From assembly GCA_032622095.1 (NCBI GenBank), contig CP136066.1, positions 207,912,978 through 207,976,977 of the forward strand: a stretch of DNA of 64,000 nucleotides, given 5' to 3'. Numbering within the stretch: position 1 is the first letter of the stretch; every line of letters begins with the position of its first letter. Origin of the DNA: Siphonodentalium dalli (taxonomy: Eukaryota > Mollusca > Scaphopoda > Gadilida > Siphonodentaliidae). Below are positions 1 through 11,684 of the stretch, in pieces. The position numbers were made by a program, and so were the translations under genes. A model generated the notes under the pieces. The model did no database searches, was not told the origin of the DNA, and saw only the letters and a program-made list of their open reading frames with translations.

Positions 1-205
1 CTAAAAAAGAAATAGAATCATTGTGAAGAAGTCTCTATAGAAATTTGATAATAAACAAATTTTCCAGAGAAGTTGAGGCCTAAGTAGAATGAGGTCCCTA
101 GAGGGTGAATTTAGTGATGCTAGCCCACTATGCGGGAGAGCGTCACTAAAATCACCCTCTGGGGAACTCATTCTGCAAATAACAGGCACTCGAAACTCAG
201 GCTTG
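1..205. mobile_element. H2 element, right part (cut by window edge)
   Basis: Right end of a ~450-bp H2 element. The terminal hairpin (about 85-178) has AGAATGAGGTCCC arms, and the right terminus reads CTCAGGCTTG, as in the complete copy at 46326-46787. The left half lies outside the window. Confidence 0.75.
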
Positions 206-635
206 CTAACCACAAATATTTATTTCTATGGCCTTGTACACAACAATGAGTGTGACGCTCTCCATGCTCCCTGTTCATCTCAATTGATTGACACCTCAAT
301 GGAATCGTACATGGGGCATCTTAGTTTTCATCTGTATTTTATGTGCAGTGTTGTGATAGGAGAATACAGGAAATATCTGCAGGTAAATAACAATAGAACT
401 AGATTTCTCAATTAGGTGTGATGGAGGTTGGTGTCATGTCTAATCAACAATTCTACTCAGTTTAAAGACTCCCCACACAAAATCTTGTTCTTCAGACTGT
501 GTGATTTATAATCAATATTTCTACTCAAATTGAGGGCTTCTCGCACAAAAACTTATACTATAGACTTCTCATTTGATGCATAGTCCCCTGACACAAACTT
601 TAGTCATACCACTAAAAATCCCCATATGCATATAT
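206..635. other. Non-coding stretch, no gene seen
   Basis: AT-rich sequence. Between about 440 and 600 there are three loosely similar segments containing CTACTCA and CACACAAAA, possibly an old tandem repeat. No splice-bounded ORF. Confidence 0.4.
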
Positions 636-930
636 AAAAGACAAGCCTGGCGCAACATTAAAGACCCTGTGCCAATGCATTCTCTTATATATACGAGTCG
701 ACTATAGGTCGCCTCACACATATAAGAGATTGCATTGGCCTAACAATTTTTTATCAATTTTTATCATATTTTATAATTTTTTCTTATATTCTTTAACAAT
801 TTTTAACATTTTTAATAATTTTTTCTTACATTCTATAACAATTTTTATCGTTTTTCTTATATTCTTTAACAATTTTATCATTTTTTTACATTTTTTTCTT
901 ACATTCTTTATCAATTTTTATCATTTTGTC
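636..930. repeat. HP69 hairpin with expanded T-rich linker
   Basis: An HP69 hairpin at 671-739, preceded by the T3-like phrase AAAGACCCTGTGCC. After it come ~190 bp of degenerate TTTTATCATTTTT/TTCTTACATTCTTTAAC units, matching the linker that joins the two hairpins of T1. The terminal repeats of the parent element are not recognisable. Confidence 0.6.
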
Positions 931-2194
931 TTAACAACGGAGAATTTCCACATATCCCCAAAAATGTGTGGCCAGAAAAGCAACAATACACAAAAAGTAA
1001 AAATAATAATGAAAAAGTCATATTCCTTGAATAATTTCCTTCATTTTTGTCCCCCAATATTTTCGGAGGGCTATTGTAATCAGCTGCATCCATCCGTCCA
1101 TGCATTCATCCAGCCATCCATGATCCTTCCGATTCCTGGTCAGACATTATCTCCAGTTCAAATTAACCGAGCAAATCAAAACTTTGTATTAGGAATTATG
1201 GTTCCAGTCCGATGATTTTTGTTGGAGTTATGGCCCTTCGTTTACTTAGAAATTAATGATTTTAGTGTTGTCCAGATAATAATTCTTGTTAGTATTATCC
1301 GATCAGAATGAAACTGGGTATAAGTAATAAACATCACATTATTGAAGTTCGAGTATTGTGTCTGTTGATTTTTTATCAGATTTCGGTTCTTTATTACTTA
1401 GAAATTGCTATTTTTCATGTTGTCAGGATGATAACTCCAGTTGATTTCAACTGATCCAAACAAAACTTGATATGAGGAATATCCATCACATTATTCAGGT
1501 CAAGTTTGGTTCAAGTGCGATATTTTTGTCAAAGTTATCTCCCATTTTTTTCACACGAGAGATCTCAGTTTTAAGGTTGTCCAGATGATAACTTTTAAGC
1601 AATATTCAGAGTTTCTTGATATTTGGTTCACATTTGAGAAGACGCAGGCCAAGTTCTATTTTGGTCACAGTCTGATGATTTTTGATAGAGTTATGCTCCT
1701 TTTTAGCTCAACTTTTCAAGTCTGAGCTCCGATTGCCATGGGTTGGTGTCCATCATTCGTCCATCCGTCCATCAACAATTTCATTTAGCACACACTACAT
1801 GTCACATCTCTAATCCGATCGTCACCAAACTTCACATGGATCATTGGCGTGACTTCTAGATGGGAGCCATCAATTATTTCTGAAAATTGTTAAAAAACAT
1901 GGCCACCAGCATCCACCTTGGTTTTAAAATTTGACTCCTTCGTCACATCCTGTAGCCTGCATTTATGATGACCTCCAGTTCGGAGCTATCAAATTTTAAT
2001 GATTTTCGATGAAAAACATGGCGTCTGCAGCCATCTTGGATTTTACTCTTTGCAAGACTATATCACACTCTACAGGCCACATCCCTTATCATATCGTCAC
2101 CAAACTTCATCAGGATCTTCGGGTGACCTCTAGATGGGAGTCATAAATTTTTCTGAAATTTGTTAAAAAGCTTGACTGCCAGAGGTCCCCAGTC
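931..2194. repeat. Degenerate mollusc-style interspersed repeats
   Basis: Contains CATCCATCCGTCC and GTTATGGCCCTTCG type phrases (about 1080-1740), similar to the Helitron-like element at 24984-25602. From about 1711 a second family begins with AGCTCAACTT and carries ACATGGC..CCATCTTGG blocks, as at 8755-9440. No coding potential. Confidence 0.5.
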
Positions 2195-2340
2195 TGGAAA
2201 TATGGCTTGTTGCCATTCATCGGAAAGCTCTCAGTGAGAGCTTTCGGATGAATGGCAACAAGCCATATTTCCAACTAAATCCTGAAAAATTACCCATAAT
2301 TCTGCTGTCGTTAAGGAGTCGATTATTTAGGACATTACTG
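2195..2340. mobile_element. P1 palindromic MITE, left arm truncated
   Basis: The right arm is complete and ends CATTACTG followed by TA. The left arm survives only from GGAAATATGGC inward, so about half of the outer left arm is missing. Confidence 0.8.
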
Positions 2341-2433
2341 TATTTATATTGTATTTCCTGATTATAATGGTGTAATTACTCATCATAATGGTTTTATAAA
2401 TTGCCATTTGTATTGCATGATAATTATCATATC

Positions 2434-2689
2434 CAAGCCTTGAAATAGTGTGTCTGTCATTTGCAGAATGAGGTCCCCAGAGGGTGAATTTAGTGATGCT
2501 ACCCCACATATAGCGGGCTAGCAGCACCAAATTCACCCTCTGGGGACCTCATTCTGCTTACAACTCGGCAGAATGAGGTTCCCAGAGGGTGAATTTGGTG
2601 ATGCTAACCCGCTATGCAGGGTAGCATCACTAAATTCACCCTCTGGGGACCTCATTCTGCAAATGACAGGCACGCTATATCAAGGCTTG
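2434..2689. mobile_element. H1 double-hairpin element
   Basis: Ends are CAAGCCTTGAAATAG and its inverse. It holds two adjacent ~94-bp hairpins (2463-2557 and 2568-2660). A ~21-bp direct repeat (2410-2430 and 2690-2710, one mismatch) flanks it instead of the usual 8 bp. Confidence 0.85.
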
Positions 2690-2709
2690 GTATTACATGA
2701 TAATTATCA

Positions 2710-3698
2710 TCTATTATATATTTTGAAAGATCTGTGTGTGTGTGTGTGTAATCGATGAACTCAAAAACGACCGACCCGATTTCGATGAAACTTGGTACGT
2801 GGGGGTATTTTCGGCCGGGGGTTAACATAGGCCTATTGATTTGCCCGTGCGACGTGACCTTGACCTTCAAAACTCATATCTCGGGATCCGCAGTGCTATC
2901 ACGCCGGATTTAGCACTGCGATGCAGGGAGGATAACTCTATATTCATATGTCGACGAACGTTAGCAATTTGCAGGCACGCATCGTGTATTTTTCCCAAAA
3001 TTATAACATTTACAATATATATTGTCAAATTGCAGGCTATTAAAAATCGTGCATCTATCCCAAAATATATCATTTATTACAATTTCTGATATATAAATTT
3101 TGTTACAGCTAATATTCTTAGGTCTATTGTCGATAGATTTATTTTTTGTATATTCACACCACGCATAGGCTCAAGCTGTTTACATTTACCCCGCGGGTCT
3201 GGAATCTCATCCAAGAATCCATTTAGCTGAAATGATACTTCGTGGCCCCAAGCCGTCAATGTCAACAACATCGAAATTGTTCAACTTTGACTGCGAGAAA
3301 ATTATTAGTTAAAATTTACCACACAATGCTAATTTATCTTTACGTTGAAGCTTGATAATTAATGAGCGTGTGTATATGAGGCGCGTTTACATACTTTAGT
3401 GAAAATCAAATCGGGTAAAACTGGCGGATTTTTACGGACGAAATTTGATACATAGGGTATCTCGGTATCCGCTGGGCCGATTTCCCGGTATCCGCTTGCC
3501 CAATTTCCACCATTTTTGGGGTGTTGGTGTTGGAAAATTGCCAGACGGATTTTGACAAAATTTGATACTTAGTGGACCATAGTGGTAATTGTTTCCAGGG
3601 AGTGTTTTGGACGGGTCAAATCGTGACCCCACCTGACCTTGACCTTCAAAATGGTCAATTCAATGTCAAAGCCCGGACGAAGTCGGGTCACCTTCTAG
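2710..3698 (+). mobile_element. Non-autonomous Helitron, first of a tandem pair
   Basis: Begins TC after an A, has a GT microsatellite near the 5' end, and finishes with a short hairpin (CCCGGAC..GTCGGG) about 10 nt before CTAG. These are Helitron hallmarks: 5' TC, 3' hairpin plus CTRR, insertion between A and T. No Rep/helicase coding sequence is present. ORFs inside it are incidental. Confidence 0.8.
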
Positions 3699-4712
3699 TC
3701 TATTATATATTTTGAAAGATCTGTGTGTGTGTGTGTGTATCTGTCTGTGTGTGTGTGTGTAATCGATGAACTAAAAAACGACCGACCCGATTTCGATGAA
3801 ACTTGGTATGTGGGGGTATTTTCGGGCCAGGAGTAACATAGGCCTATTAATTTGTCCGTGCGACGTCACCTTGACCTTCAAAACTCATATCTCGGGATCC
3901 GCAGTGCTATCACGCCGGATTTAGCACTGCGATGCAGGGAGGATAACTCTATATTCATACGTCGACGAACGTAAGCGTTTTGCAGGCAATTACGCATCGT
4001 TTATTTTTCCCAAAATTATAACATTTACAATATATATTGTCAATTTGCAGGCTATTAAAAATCGTGCATCTATCCCAAAATATATCATTTATTACAATTT
4101 CTGATATATAAATTTTGTTACAGCTAATATTCTTAGGTCTATTGTCGATAGATTTATTTTTTGTATATTCACACCACGCATAGGCTCAAGCTGTTTACAT
4201 TTACCCCGCGGGTCTGGAATCTCATCCAAGAATCCATTTAGCTGAAATGATACTTCGTTGTTGCGAAATGGAATCTACCGGTGGCCCCCAAACTGTCAAT
4301 GCCAACAACATCGACATTGTTCAACTTTGACGGCGAGAAAATAATTAGTTAAAATTTACTACACAATGCTAATTTATCTTTACGTTGAAGCTTGATAATT
4401 AACAAGCGTGTGTATATGAGGCGCGTTTATATACTTTAGTGGAAATCAAATCGGGTAAAACTGGCGGATTTTTACGGACGAAATTTGATACATAGGGTAT
4501 CTCGGTATCCGCTGGGTCGGTATCCGTTGGGCCAATTTCCACCGGTGTTGGTGTTGGTAAACTGCCAGACGGATTTTGACGAAATTTGATACTTAGTGGT
4601 AATTGTTTCCAGGGAGTGTTTTGGACGGGTCAAATCGTGACCCCACCTGACCTTGACCTTCAAAATGGTCAATTCAATGTCAAAGCCCGGACGAAGTCGG
4701 GTCACCTTCTAG
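3699..4712 (+). mobile_element. Non-autonomous Helitron, second tandem copy
   Basis: Starts TCTATTATATATTTTG directly after the CTAG of the first copy and ends CTAG at 4709-4712, followed by T. It differs from copy 1 by a longer GT/TCTG microsatellite, a short extra segment near 4258-4275, and small indels. Confidence 0.8.
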
Positions 4713-4832
4713 TATCATATAAAAGTGGTGTTTGGGTGTAAACTGAACTTCTGACATTATGACTTCTCCCTGATATTTATAACAGCTCACTGCTCCCTCA
4801 TAAGAAAATAAACAGAAGTGAGTTCTCCAAAT

Positions 4833-5314
4833 TTAACCCTTTCAGTGCCAAGGGCCGATCTCATCGGCCCTAATTTACGGTCTGTAAAATCGGCCCTAAA
4901 AAAAAATATGAATTTTTTGGGGTTTTTTTTGTTAGATTTTGTTGGGTTAAATTTTTTTTTGGTATGCTTAAGCATGCTATAGCGAATTTAAAAACAAACT
5001 GGATAAAACCTTAGGGGCATGTTATAACTCAAAACTATCACCAAGTATTCATAGTAATAATTTTGATGCCCATGAAAAACGTAAGATTCCCTGGCACTAA
5101 ACCTACAAAATAAGTCCGTTAAAGAATATAAGAAAAAATTATTAAAATTGTAAAAAATTGTAAAAAATAATAACAAATGATGAAAAATTGTTAGGCCAAT
5201 GCATTCTCTTATATATGCGAGGCGACCTATGGTCGACTCGCATATATAAGAGAATGCATTGGCACAGGGTATATGGGTTGATACAAAAATCGGACTTGGC
5301 ACTGAAAGGGTTAA
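4833..5314. mobile_element. T4 TTAA element
   Basis: Bounded by TTAACCCTTTCAGTGCCA and its inverse, with TTAA at each end. It contains GGCCGAT..ATCGGCC subterminal inverted blocks, a T-rich part and one HP69 hairpin at 5195-5263. It ends 51 bp before the exon acceptor at 5366. Confidence 0.9.
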
Positions 5315-5365
5315 AACATCAAGGCTGGTCTTTTCCGAAACCTGATAATTTACTTGTAATTTTAG

Positions 5366-5476
5366 CCAGCCTAGAGAGACACTATCTGACAATCCATTTG
5401 CCGATCGCAACTGACAGATACAGAGACACTGTCCATGTTTCCAACCTGTTTTATTTGAACCCAGACTCCTTCAAAG
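5366..5476 (+). CDS. Internal exon of unrecognised host gene
   Basis: A 111-bp open segment between TAATTTTAG and GTAAGAAC, both good matches to splice acceptor and donor. It enters with two bases completing a codon and leaves with one base (phase 1-1), the same as the exon at 54649-54867 and the acceptor phase at 59288. The 36 full codons begin SLERHYLTIHLPIATDRYRD and end NPDSFK; there is no membrane segment or low complexity. I do not recognise the family. Neighbouring exons on either side are not identifiable here, so assignment to the same gene as the 54-59 kb exons is inference from strand and phase only, and would imply a repeat-filled intron of about 49 kb. Confidence 0.55.
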
Positions 5477-6117
5477 GTAAGAACACTATTTGTGAATTGT
5501 ATAAATGACTCTTTACATTATAAATGTGCATGTCTGTGTTTCTAAGGGGGCATTACTGTATGTGTTGTGGAAGATATTTACAAAACTTAGGGTTTGTACG
5601 CTAGTTTGGAATCGTGGAAAATTTGGTAATTTTTAAATATTGCATCCAGGAGTTTTGGGAAAAATTCCCCCCTCTACTGCTGCTGGTCTGGAAAGTTCTG
5701 GAATTACAAAATTATCCTTGAAATCCCTTAAAGTATAAGCGCGTGTTTAAAAGTCATATTCAATAATCGCAGTTGCTAAATATGATGCAAAATATTTTGT
5801 CAGCAGCAGTTATAACTTCTTCCGGTCATCAGCAAATCAAAATTATGAAAATACTTCAGAATTGAACTGTTTAAGACAAATAACAGATTTATCTCACATA
5901 AATTTTTAAGTCCCACCTTGATAAGTCTTGAAAAGTCATGGAATTAAGTTTCCTCAAGGTCTTACAAAATTCCAGAAAATCATGGAAAAGTTATAGAATT
6001 TCATCCGTGGGGAGGCGTATGAATCCTGTAACGGAATTTTTGCTCTAAATATTAATTTTTTTCTGGGAAAATTTCAAGTATCTTATTATAAGTAAGATGC
6101 CACTACTGTGTCCATAT
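5477..6117. other. Intron-like sequence, nothing recognised
   Basis: AT-rich, no repeat family recognised, no ORF with splice borders. Confidence 0.4.
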
Positions 6118-6380
6118 ATATCCCTTTCATGACAGGAGCTGTGCTGGTGCAGCATTAAAGACCCTGTGCCAGTGCATTCTCTTATATATGCGAGTCTCCC
6201 ATAGAGAGCATCACATATATAAGAGAATGCACTGGCTTACAATGACAAGGTAAATATTGTTAGGCCAATGCATTCTCTTATACATATGAGGTGAGGCGCC
6301 TTATGGGAGACTCGCATATATAAGAGAATGCACTGGCACAGGGTTTGAGCAAAAATCCAGGAAGCTCCAGTCATGAAAGT
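6118..6380. mobile_element. T3 TTAA-type element (degenerate ends)
   Basis: Left end CCCTTTCATGACAGGAGC, right end GAAGCTCCAGTCATGAAAG. Two hairpins of the HP69 class at about 6166-6236 and 6263-6335. Flanking TTAA has decayed. Confidence 0.75.
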
Positions 6381-6564
6381 GATATTTGTTTGTCTTACGT
6401 TTTGCTTGGTTTTCGATAGATGCACTGGGAAATGATTGCTTTCCTTGATGGCGAGAAGCCATATGTCTGAATTTCAACTATGAAAGCATGTGCACTCTCA
6501 GAGAATGTCTCTGTTTCTAACAACCTTGCATGATTAAAGCGGACAAGATGCATAAATTAGATCT

Positions 6565-6657
6565 ACAGCAATGCCTTAAATAATCGACTCCTTAACCACA
6601 GCAGAATTATGGGTAATTCTGCTGTGTTTAAGGAGTCAATTATTTAGGGCATTACTG
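6565..6657. mobile_element. P1 MITE, shortest copy (93 bp)
   Basis: Both termini are present (CAGCAATG and CATTACTG, next to TA), but both arms stop at GGGTAATT. The whole central part of the palindrome is missing. Confidence 0.85.
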
Positions 6658-6678
6658 TGTATTGTGTACAATATAGGA

Positions 6679-7104
6679 TCAGACGTGAAAATATGGTGCT
6701 AGACATTTGCAGAATGAGGTCCCCAGAGGTTTAATTTAGTGAAGGTACCCCGCATAGCGGGCTTGCATCACTAAATTAACCTTCTGAGGACCTCATTCTG
6801 CTTAGGCCTCAGTTTCTCTGGAAAGTATTTTTATTATCAAGTTTTTCAGTTTATTTCAAAACTTCTTTTTCTGTTTTAGTTTAGTTTCTCTATATCCCCA
6901 TATTGGCAGACAATACAATGCATAATCGAGGTTCCCAATGGGTGCACATCACCATCTTCACTATTTGGGATCTGAGTCTAGGTATCCCATAGCAGATGAG
7001 GTCATGCAGAATGAGGTCCCGAGAGGATGAGTTTTGTATGACAATAAATTCACCCTCTGGGGACCCCATTCTGCAAATGTACAGCACCATATTAGCAGGC
7101 CTGT
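6679..7104. mobile_element. H2 element with diverged ends
   Basis: One hairpin near each end (AGAATGAGGTCCC arms) and the typical H2 middle containing TCTCTATATCCCC and ATAATCGAGGTTCCCAATGG. The ends (AATATGGTGCT and AGCACCATATT) form a divergent terminal repeat. Confidence 0.65.
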
Positions 7105-7302
7105 AAAAGATAAATAATTCTATTTTAATCATTTGTGTCATTTCCAATTACAATACAAAAACACTTGAAAATCTTTTCATTCATTCAATTTATGGTGTAT
7201 AGAAACCCCTTCTGTGCATTAAATAGAAAAATATGGGGTCCCTGCCGCTCTCCTAATAATAACAGTTACTGCGTATTGGAATTAGGACCAATTTTGATGC
7301 AC

Positions 7303-7692
7303 TCAACCCTTTACCCAACAGAACGGCCCTGTGGTTGACTCGCATATATAAGAGAATGCATTGGCACAGGGCATAACTGTAACCATCACAATGTGGTCAA
7401 TGAACCGGTTCCAATGATATCCATAAACGTAAGAACAAATTATAAAATTGTTAAAGAATGTAAGAAAAAATGGTATGCATTCTCTTATATATGCGAGGCG
7501 ACCTATGGTCAACTCGCATATATAAGAGAATGCATTGGCACAGGGCATAACTGTAACCATCACAATGTGGTCAATGAACCGGTTCCAATGATATCCATAT
7601 TTGTATGGTGTTATTGAGACAGACCGAAGATATTTTAGGCTGTTGAAGCTTTATTTGGGCGTTTTTGGCCGTTTTGTTGGGTGAAGGGTTAA
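7303..7692. mobile_element. T1 element, rearranged
   Basis: Left end CAACCCTTTACCCAACAG, right end GTTGGGTGAAGGGTTAA. The first hairpin is halved and part of the right-hand T1 sequence (CCATCACAATGTGGTCAA to ATATCCATA) occurs twice, at 7380-7425 and 7555-7600, so it is an internally duplicated copy. Confidence 0.8.
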
Positions 7693-8336
7693 TCATTGAT
7701 TGGTGCAGAAGACATCGAATGTGCAGCACAAATAGCTCCCAAAATCAGCTTTTGTTCTATATTTGGTTATCACTAGCTTGTTTGCTCCCAAGATTGGTAC
7801 GCCTTGCTATGTTTTCTGGGGTGAATAACTGCTCGTTCATGTAACTTATGAGATACCTATTATGAGATAGGTCAGATTTGCTTTAGCATAGTTGTTCTCT
7901 TGCGACTAAGAAATGTTTAAATAATGTTACCCTATTGATAGCCCAAGTTCACTACGGAAGATATCATTAGTCCCATTGATACAGTCAGACCTCTAGTTTA
8001 TTCTTGATCACAGAAAATTATTAATCTCAGAGTCAAATTAACCGCAGGAATATGAACTTGTAGAATATGTAAGGACGAGAACTTAGCACTAGCTATATTA
8101 TAATTATAGAATTTAAAACATAAAAGTTTACAAATAAAAGGAATCGTGATTGAAAGTTTGATTTCTTATAAGAATGATTAGATTTGATTATATCAGCAAG
8201 CAGTATGAAATACATGGTACATGTATAATTAGGAGATAAACACATGTTGAGTTAGACATTCCGGAATTTGAGCTCGAGCTCAATTTGTGAAGATCCCACT
8301 CAAAACAAAAAAATGATGAGAAACGAATGATTTTAG
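7693..8336. other. Non-coding; tail of a Helitron-like repeat
   Basis: Around 7967-7995 reads TAGTCCCATTGATACAGTCA then CCTCTAGT, the 3' end of the family seen complete at 24984-25602. The rest is AT-rich with no gene. Confidence 0.45.
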
Positions 8337-9440
8337 CTCACCTGAGATGAAGTTTCCAGTGGAGCTGTAGTCATCACTCCTCAACCGTCGTCCATCCATC
8401 TGTCTGTCTGTCCATACATCCATCCATCCTTCCTAAACAACTTCTCCATGGAGTCCAAATGGAGTCATATTTGGTGTGGATGGTTCCTGGGTGACTGGGT
8501 TTCAGATTTGTTCAATTGGGGTCACCAGGTAACATGGGGGCGGAGCCAGGGACATAACTCTTTCCCTCACTAGTAATTCTTAATCAGCATCACTTCCACC
8601 AGAGAAAAAGAAAACAAGAAGAAATCAAGCTGAAAATGTCATTAAAAAAAATTCTTTTTCTTCCTTATTATTTCATTCTTTTGAGCCCCTAGCCCCCCCC
8701 CCCCAAATCACTCTTTCATAATTCTTAAAACAAAGAACCATCAGGCTTAGTTAGCTTATTAGCTCAACTTACTTTGTAAGTTTGAGCTATTGCCATGGTT
8801 TGGCGTCCATCGTCCGTGTGTGTGTGTGTGTGCGTGTGTCCGTCAACAATTTCCTTTGGCGCGGGCTACAGGTCGTACCTTTGTTCTGATCTTTATGAAA
8901 TTTGTCATGAATGTTGACATTGACATGTAGATGGGAAACGAGTCATTTTGGTGTCATTCGGCCAAAAAAATGCCGCTGGCAGCCATCTTGGATTTCAAAA
9001 TTAAATCCATTGGCGCGGGCTACAGGTCGTACTGTTCGTCTGATCATCATGAAATTTGTCATGGATGTTAATATTGACATGTAGATGGGAACGAGTGATT
9101 TTGGGGTCGTTCGGCCAAAAAACATGGCCGCCAGCAGCCATCTTGGATTTTACTCTTTGCATGACTAAATCCTTTGGCACGGGCTACAGGTTGTAGCTTT
9201 GGTCGGAACTTCATGAAATTTGTCATGGATGTTAACAATGACATGTAGATGGGAACGAGTCATTTTGGGGTCATTCGGCTGAAAAACATGGCTGCCAGCA
9301 GCCATCTTGGATTTTACTCTTTGCATGACTATATCCTTTGGCACAGGTTAGACATTTCAATTAGCACCTTTCCTATTCCTCCATTTACTGTCAACCATTA
9401 AATTATTCCCCTACCTAAGTTGAGCTACAGTGTCATTGAC
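8337..9440. repeat. AGCTCAACTT family with ~163-bp internal repeats
   Basis: Starts AGCTCACCTGAG and restarts at 8760 with AGCTCAACTTACTTTG. From about 8852 to 9345 it holds three tandem ~160-bp units (GGCGCGGGCTACAGGTCGTA .. CAGCCATCTTGG), then closes near 9425 with AAGTTGAGCTA, the inverse of its start. It also has a GT microsatellite. Confidence 0.6.
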
Positions 9441-9639
9441 ACTTTCATTTGAATAAACAAACAATCTCACTGTGCTGCATAGACTTTAAATTCCAGTCTT
9501 CTCGATAGTCCGGTGAGCGACTCCACAGTCATTGACTCTCTTGTTCTTAATGGCTTAAAAGTTTTTTGCTCATATATAATATATATATTTATCATATGAC
9601 TCAATCATTATTTACATTGGAAAGTATGTCATAAATCAA

Positions 9640-10235
9640 TTTTATATGAATTACTAGTTCATATCACCTTCCGATAATTTGATTGGTTTGTTGACAAAAA
9701 GTGTGTTCTGATAGGCTGAATGGCAGCCGGTGCCGAGCCGCATTTCTAACTAAATGCAGGTCAAATTCGTGCACGTCAATCAACGCGATGCCGAAATTCT
9801 CGCAATTATAATCTTGAAATATATAGTTTTGGACATTGTTATACGATAAATAGAATATGTAATTCGTATTTATCTAATAAACATACGATATATTGTCACA
9901 AACTGAGAACAGAATAGCGCACTATATCTTCGTGTGCATATTATTTCTGCTAGTTACCAGGTGTAATTGGGCTTCCGGTGCAATGAAGTGACGTCACATT
10001 AACCTTTTGCTGCCGATGTGATATAGCTATTTAATGATTTGTGTGCGTTTTGGACATCATAATCAATTTATATGTGTCATATGATAAATAGAATATGTAA
10101 TTCGTGTTTCTCTCATATGATATTTATGAAACTCGTCACGAATTTTCAGTTTTCTCCCGCCAGAGGCTCGAGAAAACTGAAAATTCTTAGACTCGTTTCA
10201 TAAATATCATATGAGAGAAACACTCATTTCATATC
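9640..10235 (+). mobile_element. Hairpin-ended element with TCTGATAGG left motif
   Basis: Left part carries AAAAAGTGTGTTCTGATAGG; right part is a ~120-bp hairpin (about 10105-10226) with ~55-nt arms. The same layout is seen at 35819-36392 and, reversed, at 37036-37557. Borders are approximate. Confidence 0.4.
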
Positions 10236-10565
10236 CTCTATATATATACCGGGTTAGAGTGAAAGACAGTGGAATGTGTTTTTAGCGACCTGTTTAGAAA
10301 AAACTTAATTAGATTACAGGACACCGAACATTAGGTTTAGTGGTAAATTGGTAATAAATTTGTACATGTGAATAATTTGTAAATGCGACAAAAAGGCAAA
10401 GACATTACTCCTGAGTTTGTTCCAAGGGGGAGGGGGGGTTTTCTATAAGAGCGACCAGCTTCTCTGGCTAATCTATTGAAAATCAAGTATAATTGTACCC
10501 TCTTTGCGTATCCCTGCTGACAAAACTATGGTTTCCCTGATTCTTTCTTGCGAATTATTCCGACT

Positions 10566-10670
10566 GATTTATAATCTTCTAATGTTCTTCCCAAAATTCT
10601 TGCACTTCACATTTATGCGCTAATGTGAAGTGCAAGAATTTTGGGAAGAACATAAAGAAGTTTATAAATC
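10566..10670. repeat. Long unique palindrome
   Basis: Two ~48-nt arms, CTTCCCAAAATTCTTGCAC and its inverse, around an 8-nt centre (TATGCGCT). The inner 27 nt of each arm are perfect. Not related to HP69, P1 or H1. Confidence 0.85.
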
Positions 10671-10928
10671 AACACAACTGTATAGTTTATTTTTGTGAAA
10701 TGCCATGTGTTCTGGCGGAGTGATATATACCGATGAATGATCTCGCTTTTGCAGAAAATATCTGTTTGAGTCACGCGCCTAGTTAACCTTTTAGGATAAA
10801 ATACATCACTCTTATGACTATATGTCATGACTGTCATATGATTTAGCATATAGTGACTGAGTGAGCTGCAGCTCAGTTGCTGTATGTTTTGAATCATAAT
10901 AATCCTTGTAGATTACCTTTTATTCCAT

Positions 10929-11186
10929 TATGCCCTGTGCCAATGCATTCTCTTATATATGCGAGTCGACCATAGGTCGCCTCGCATATATAAGAGAATG
11001 CATTGGCCTAAAAAAAAATCTTTTTTTAACACTTTTTACCATTTTTTCTTACATTCTTTAACAATTTTATAATTTTTAATGTGTTAAGCCAATGCATTCT
11101 CTTATATATGCGAGGCGACCTATGGTCGACTCGCATATATAAGAGAATGCATTGGCACAGGGCCCTTCTGTTGGGTAAAGGGTTAA
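10929..11186. mobile_element. T1 element, left-truncated
   Basis: Both HP69 hairpins and the right end TTGGGTAAAGGGTTAA are present. The left ~140 bp normally found outside the first hairpin are missing. Confidence 0.85.
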
Positions 11187-11227
11187 ATAAAGAGCTCAAA
11201 TACTGGAAATTACAACACAATCTCCCT

Positions 11228-11460
11228 TTAAAGGCCCACCTAATTTCCGAACCCCCAGTATATATTGATGTGAGTCACATGTATTCAACGGAATCCCAGC
11301 CATTGAATACATATTAGTGTATACCTCTAGTGGAATACAAGCCGGAACTATTCTTGTTGACGTTGTCGCAAAGAAAGATGACGTACATTACGTCGATCAT
11401 CCGCTTCCGGTGGCCCCCCCCCCATAATTACTGGTTATTTGTCAGACTTAAATCACAATA
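11228..11460. mobile_element. T5 fragment
   Basis: TTAA followed by AGGCCCACCTAATTTCCGAA, the T5 terminus. The other end is not visible; a C-rich tract and unrelated sequence follow. Confidence 0.5.
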
Positions 11461-11532
11461 AAGGTGGCTATTGTAACAATGAAGGTGACATTCATGGATA
11501 GAACTTATCTGACGGAATGGTGTAGAATAAAT

Positions 11533-11684
11533 ACAGAACACAACTTGCATCATAATCTCGAATCTTTTTTCGAACTCGTTGCGGACGGCGCAAAGTTATA
11601 TTTCGCTCTCGCGAAAAATATCCTTGCGCCATCCGCAACTCATTCGATAAAAGAGTCTCGATTAAGATGCGCGTTGTGTTCTGT
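11533..11684. repeat. Long imperfect hairpin
   Basis: About 73-nt arms from ACAGAACACAACTTGCATC to its diverged inverse, centre CTCTC. Mismatches between arms show that it is older than the perfect palindromes. Confidence 0.75.

Noticed and set aside
3432-4705. Minus-strand ORFs with PSGYRDTLCIKFRP ends
   Set aside because: Same reading in both Helitron copies; part of the non-coding Helitron sequence.
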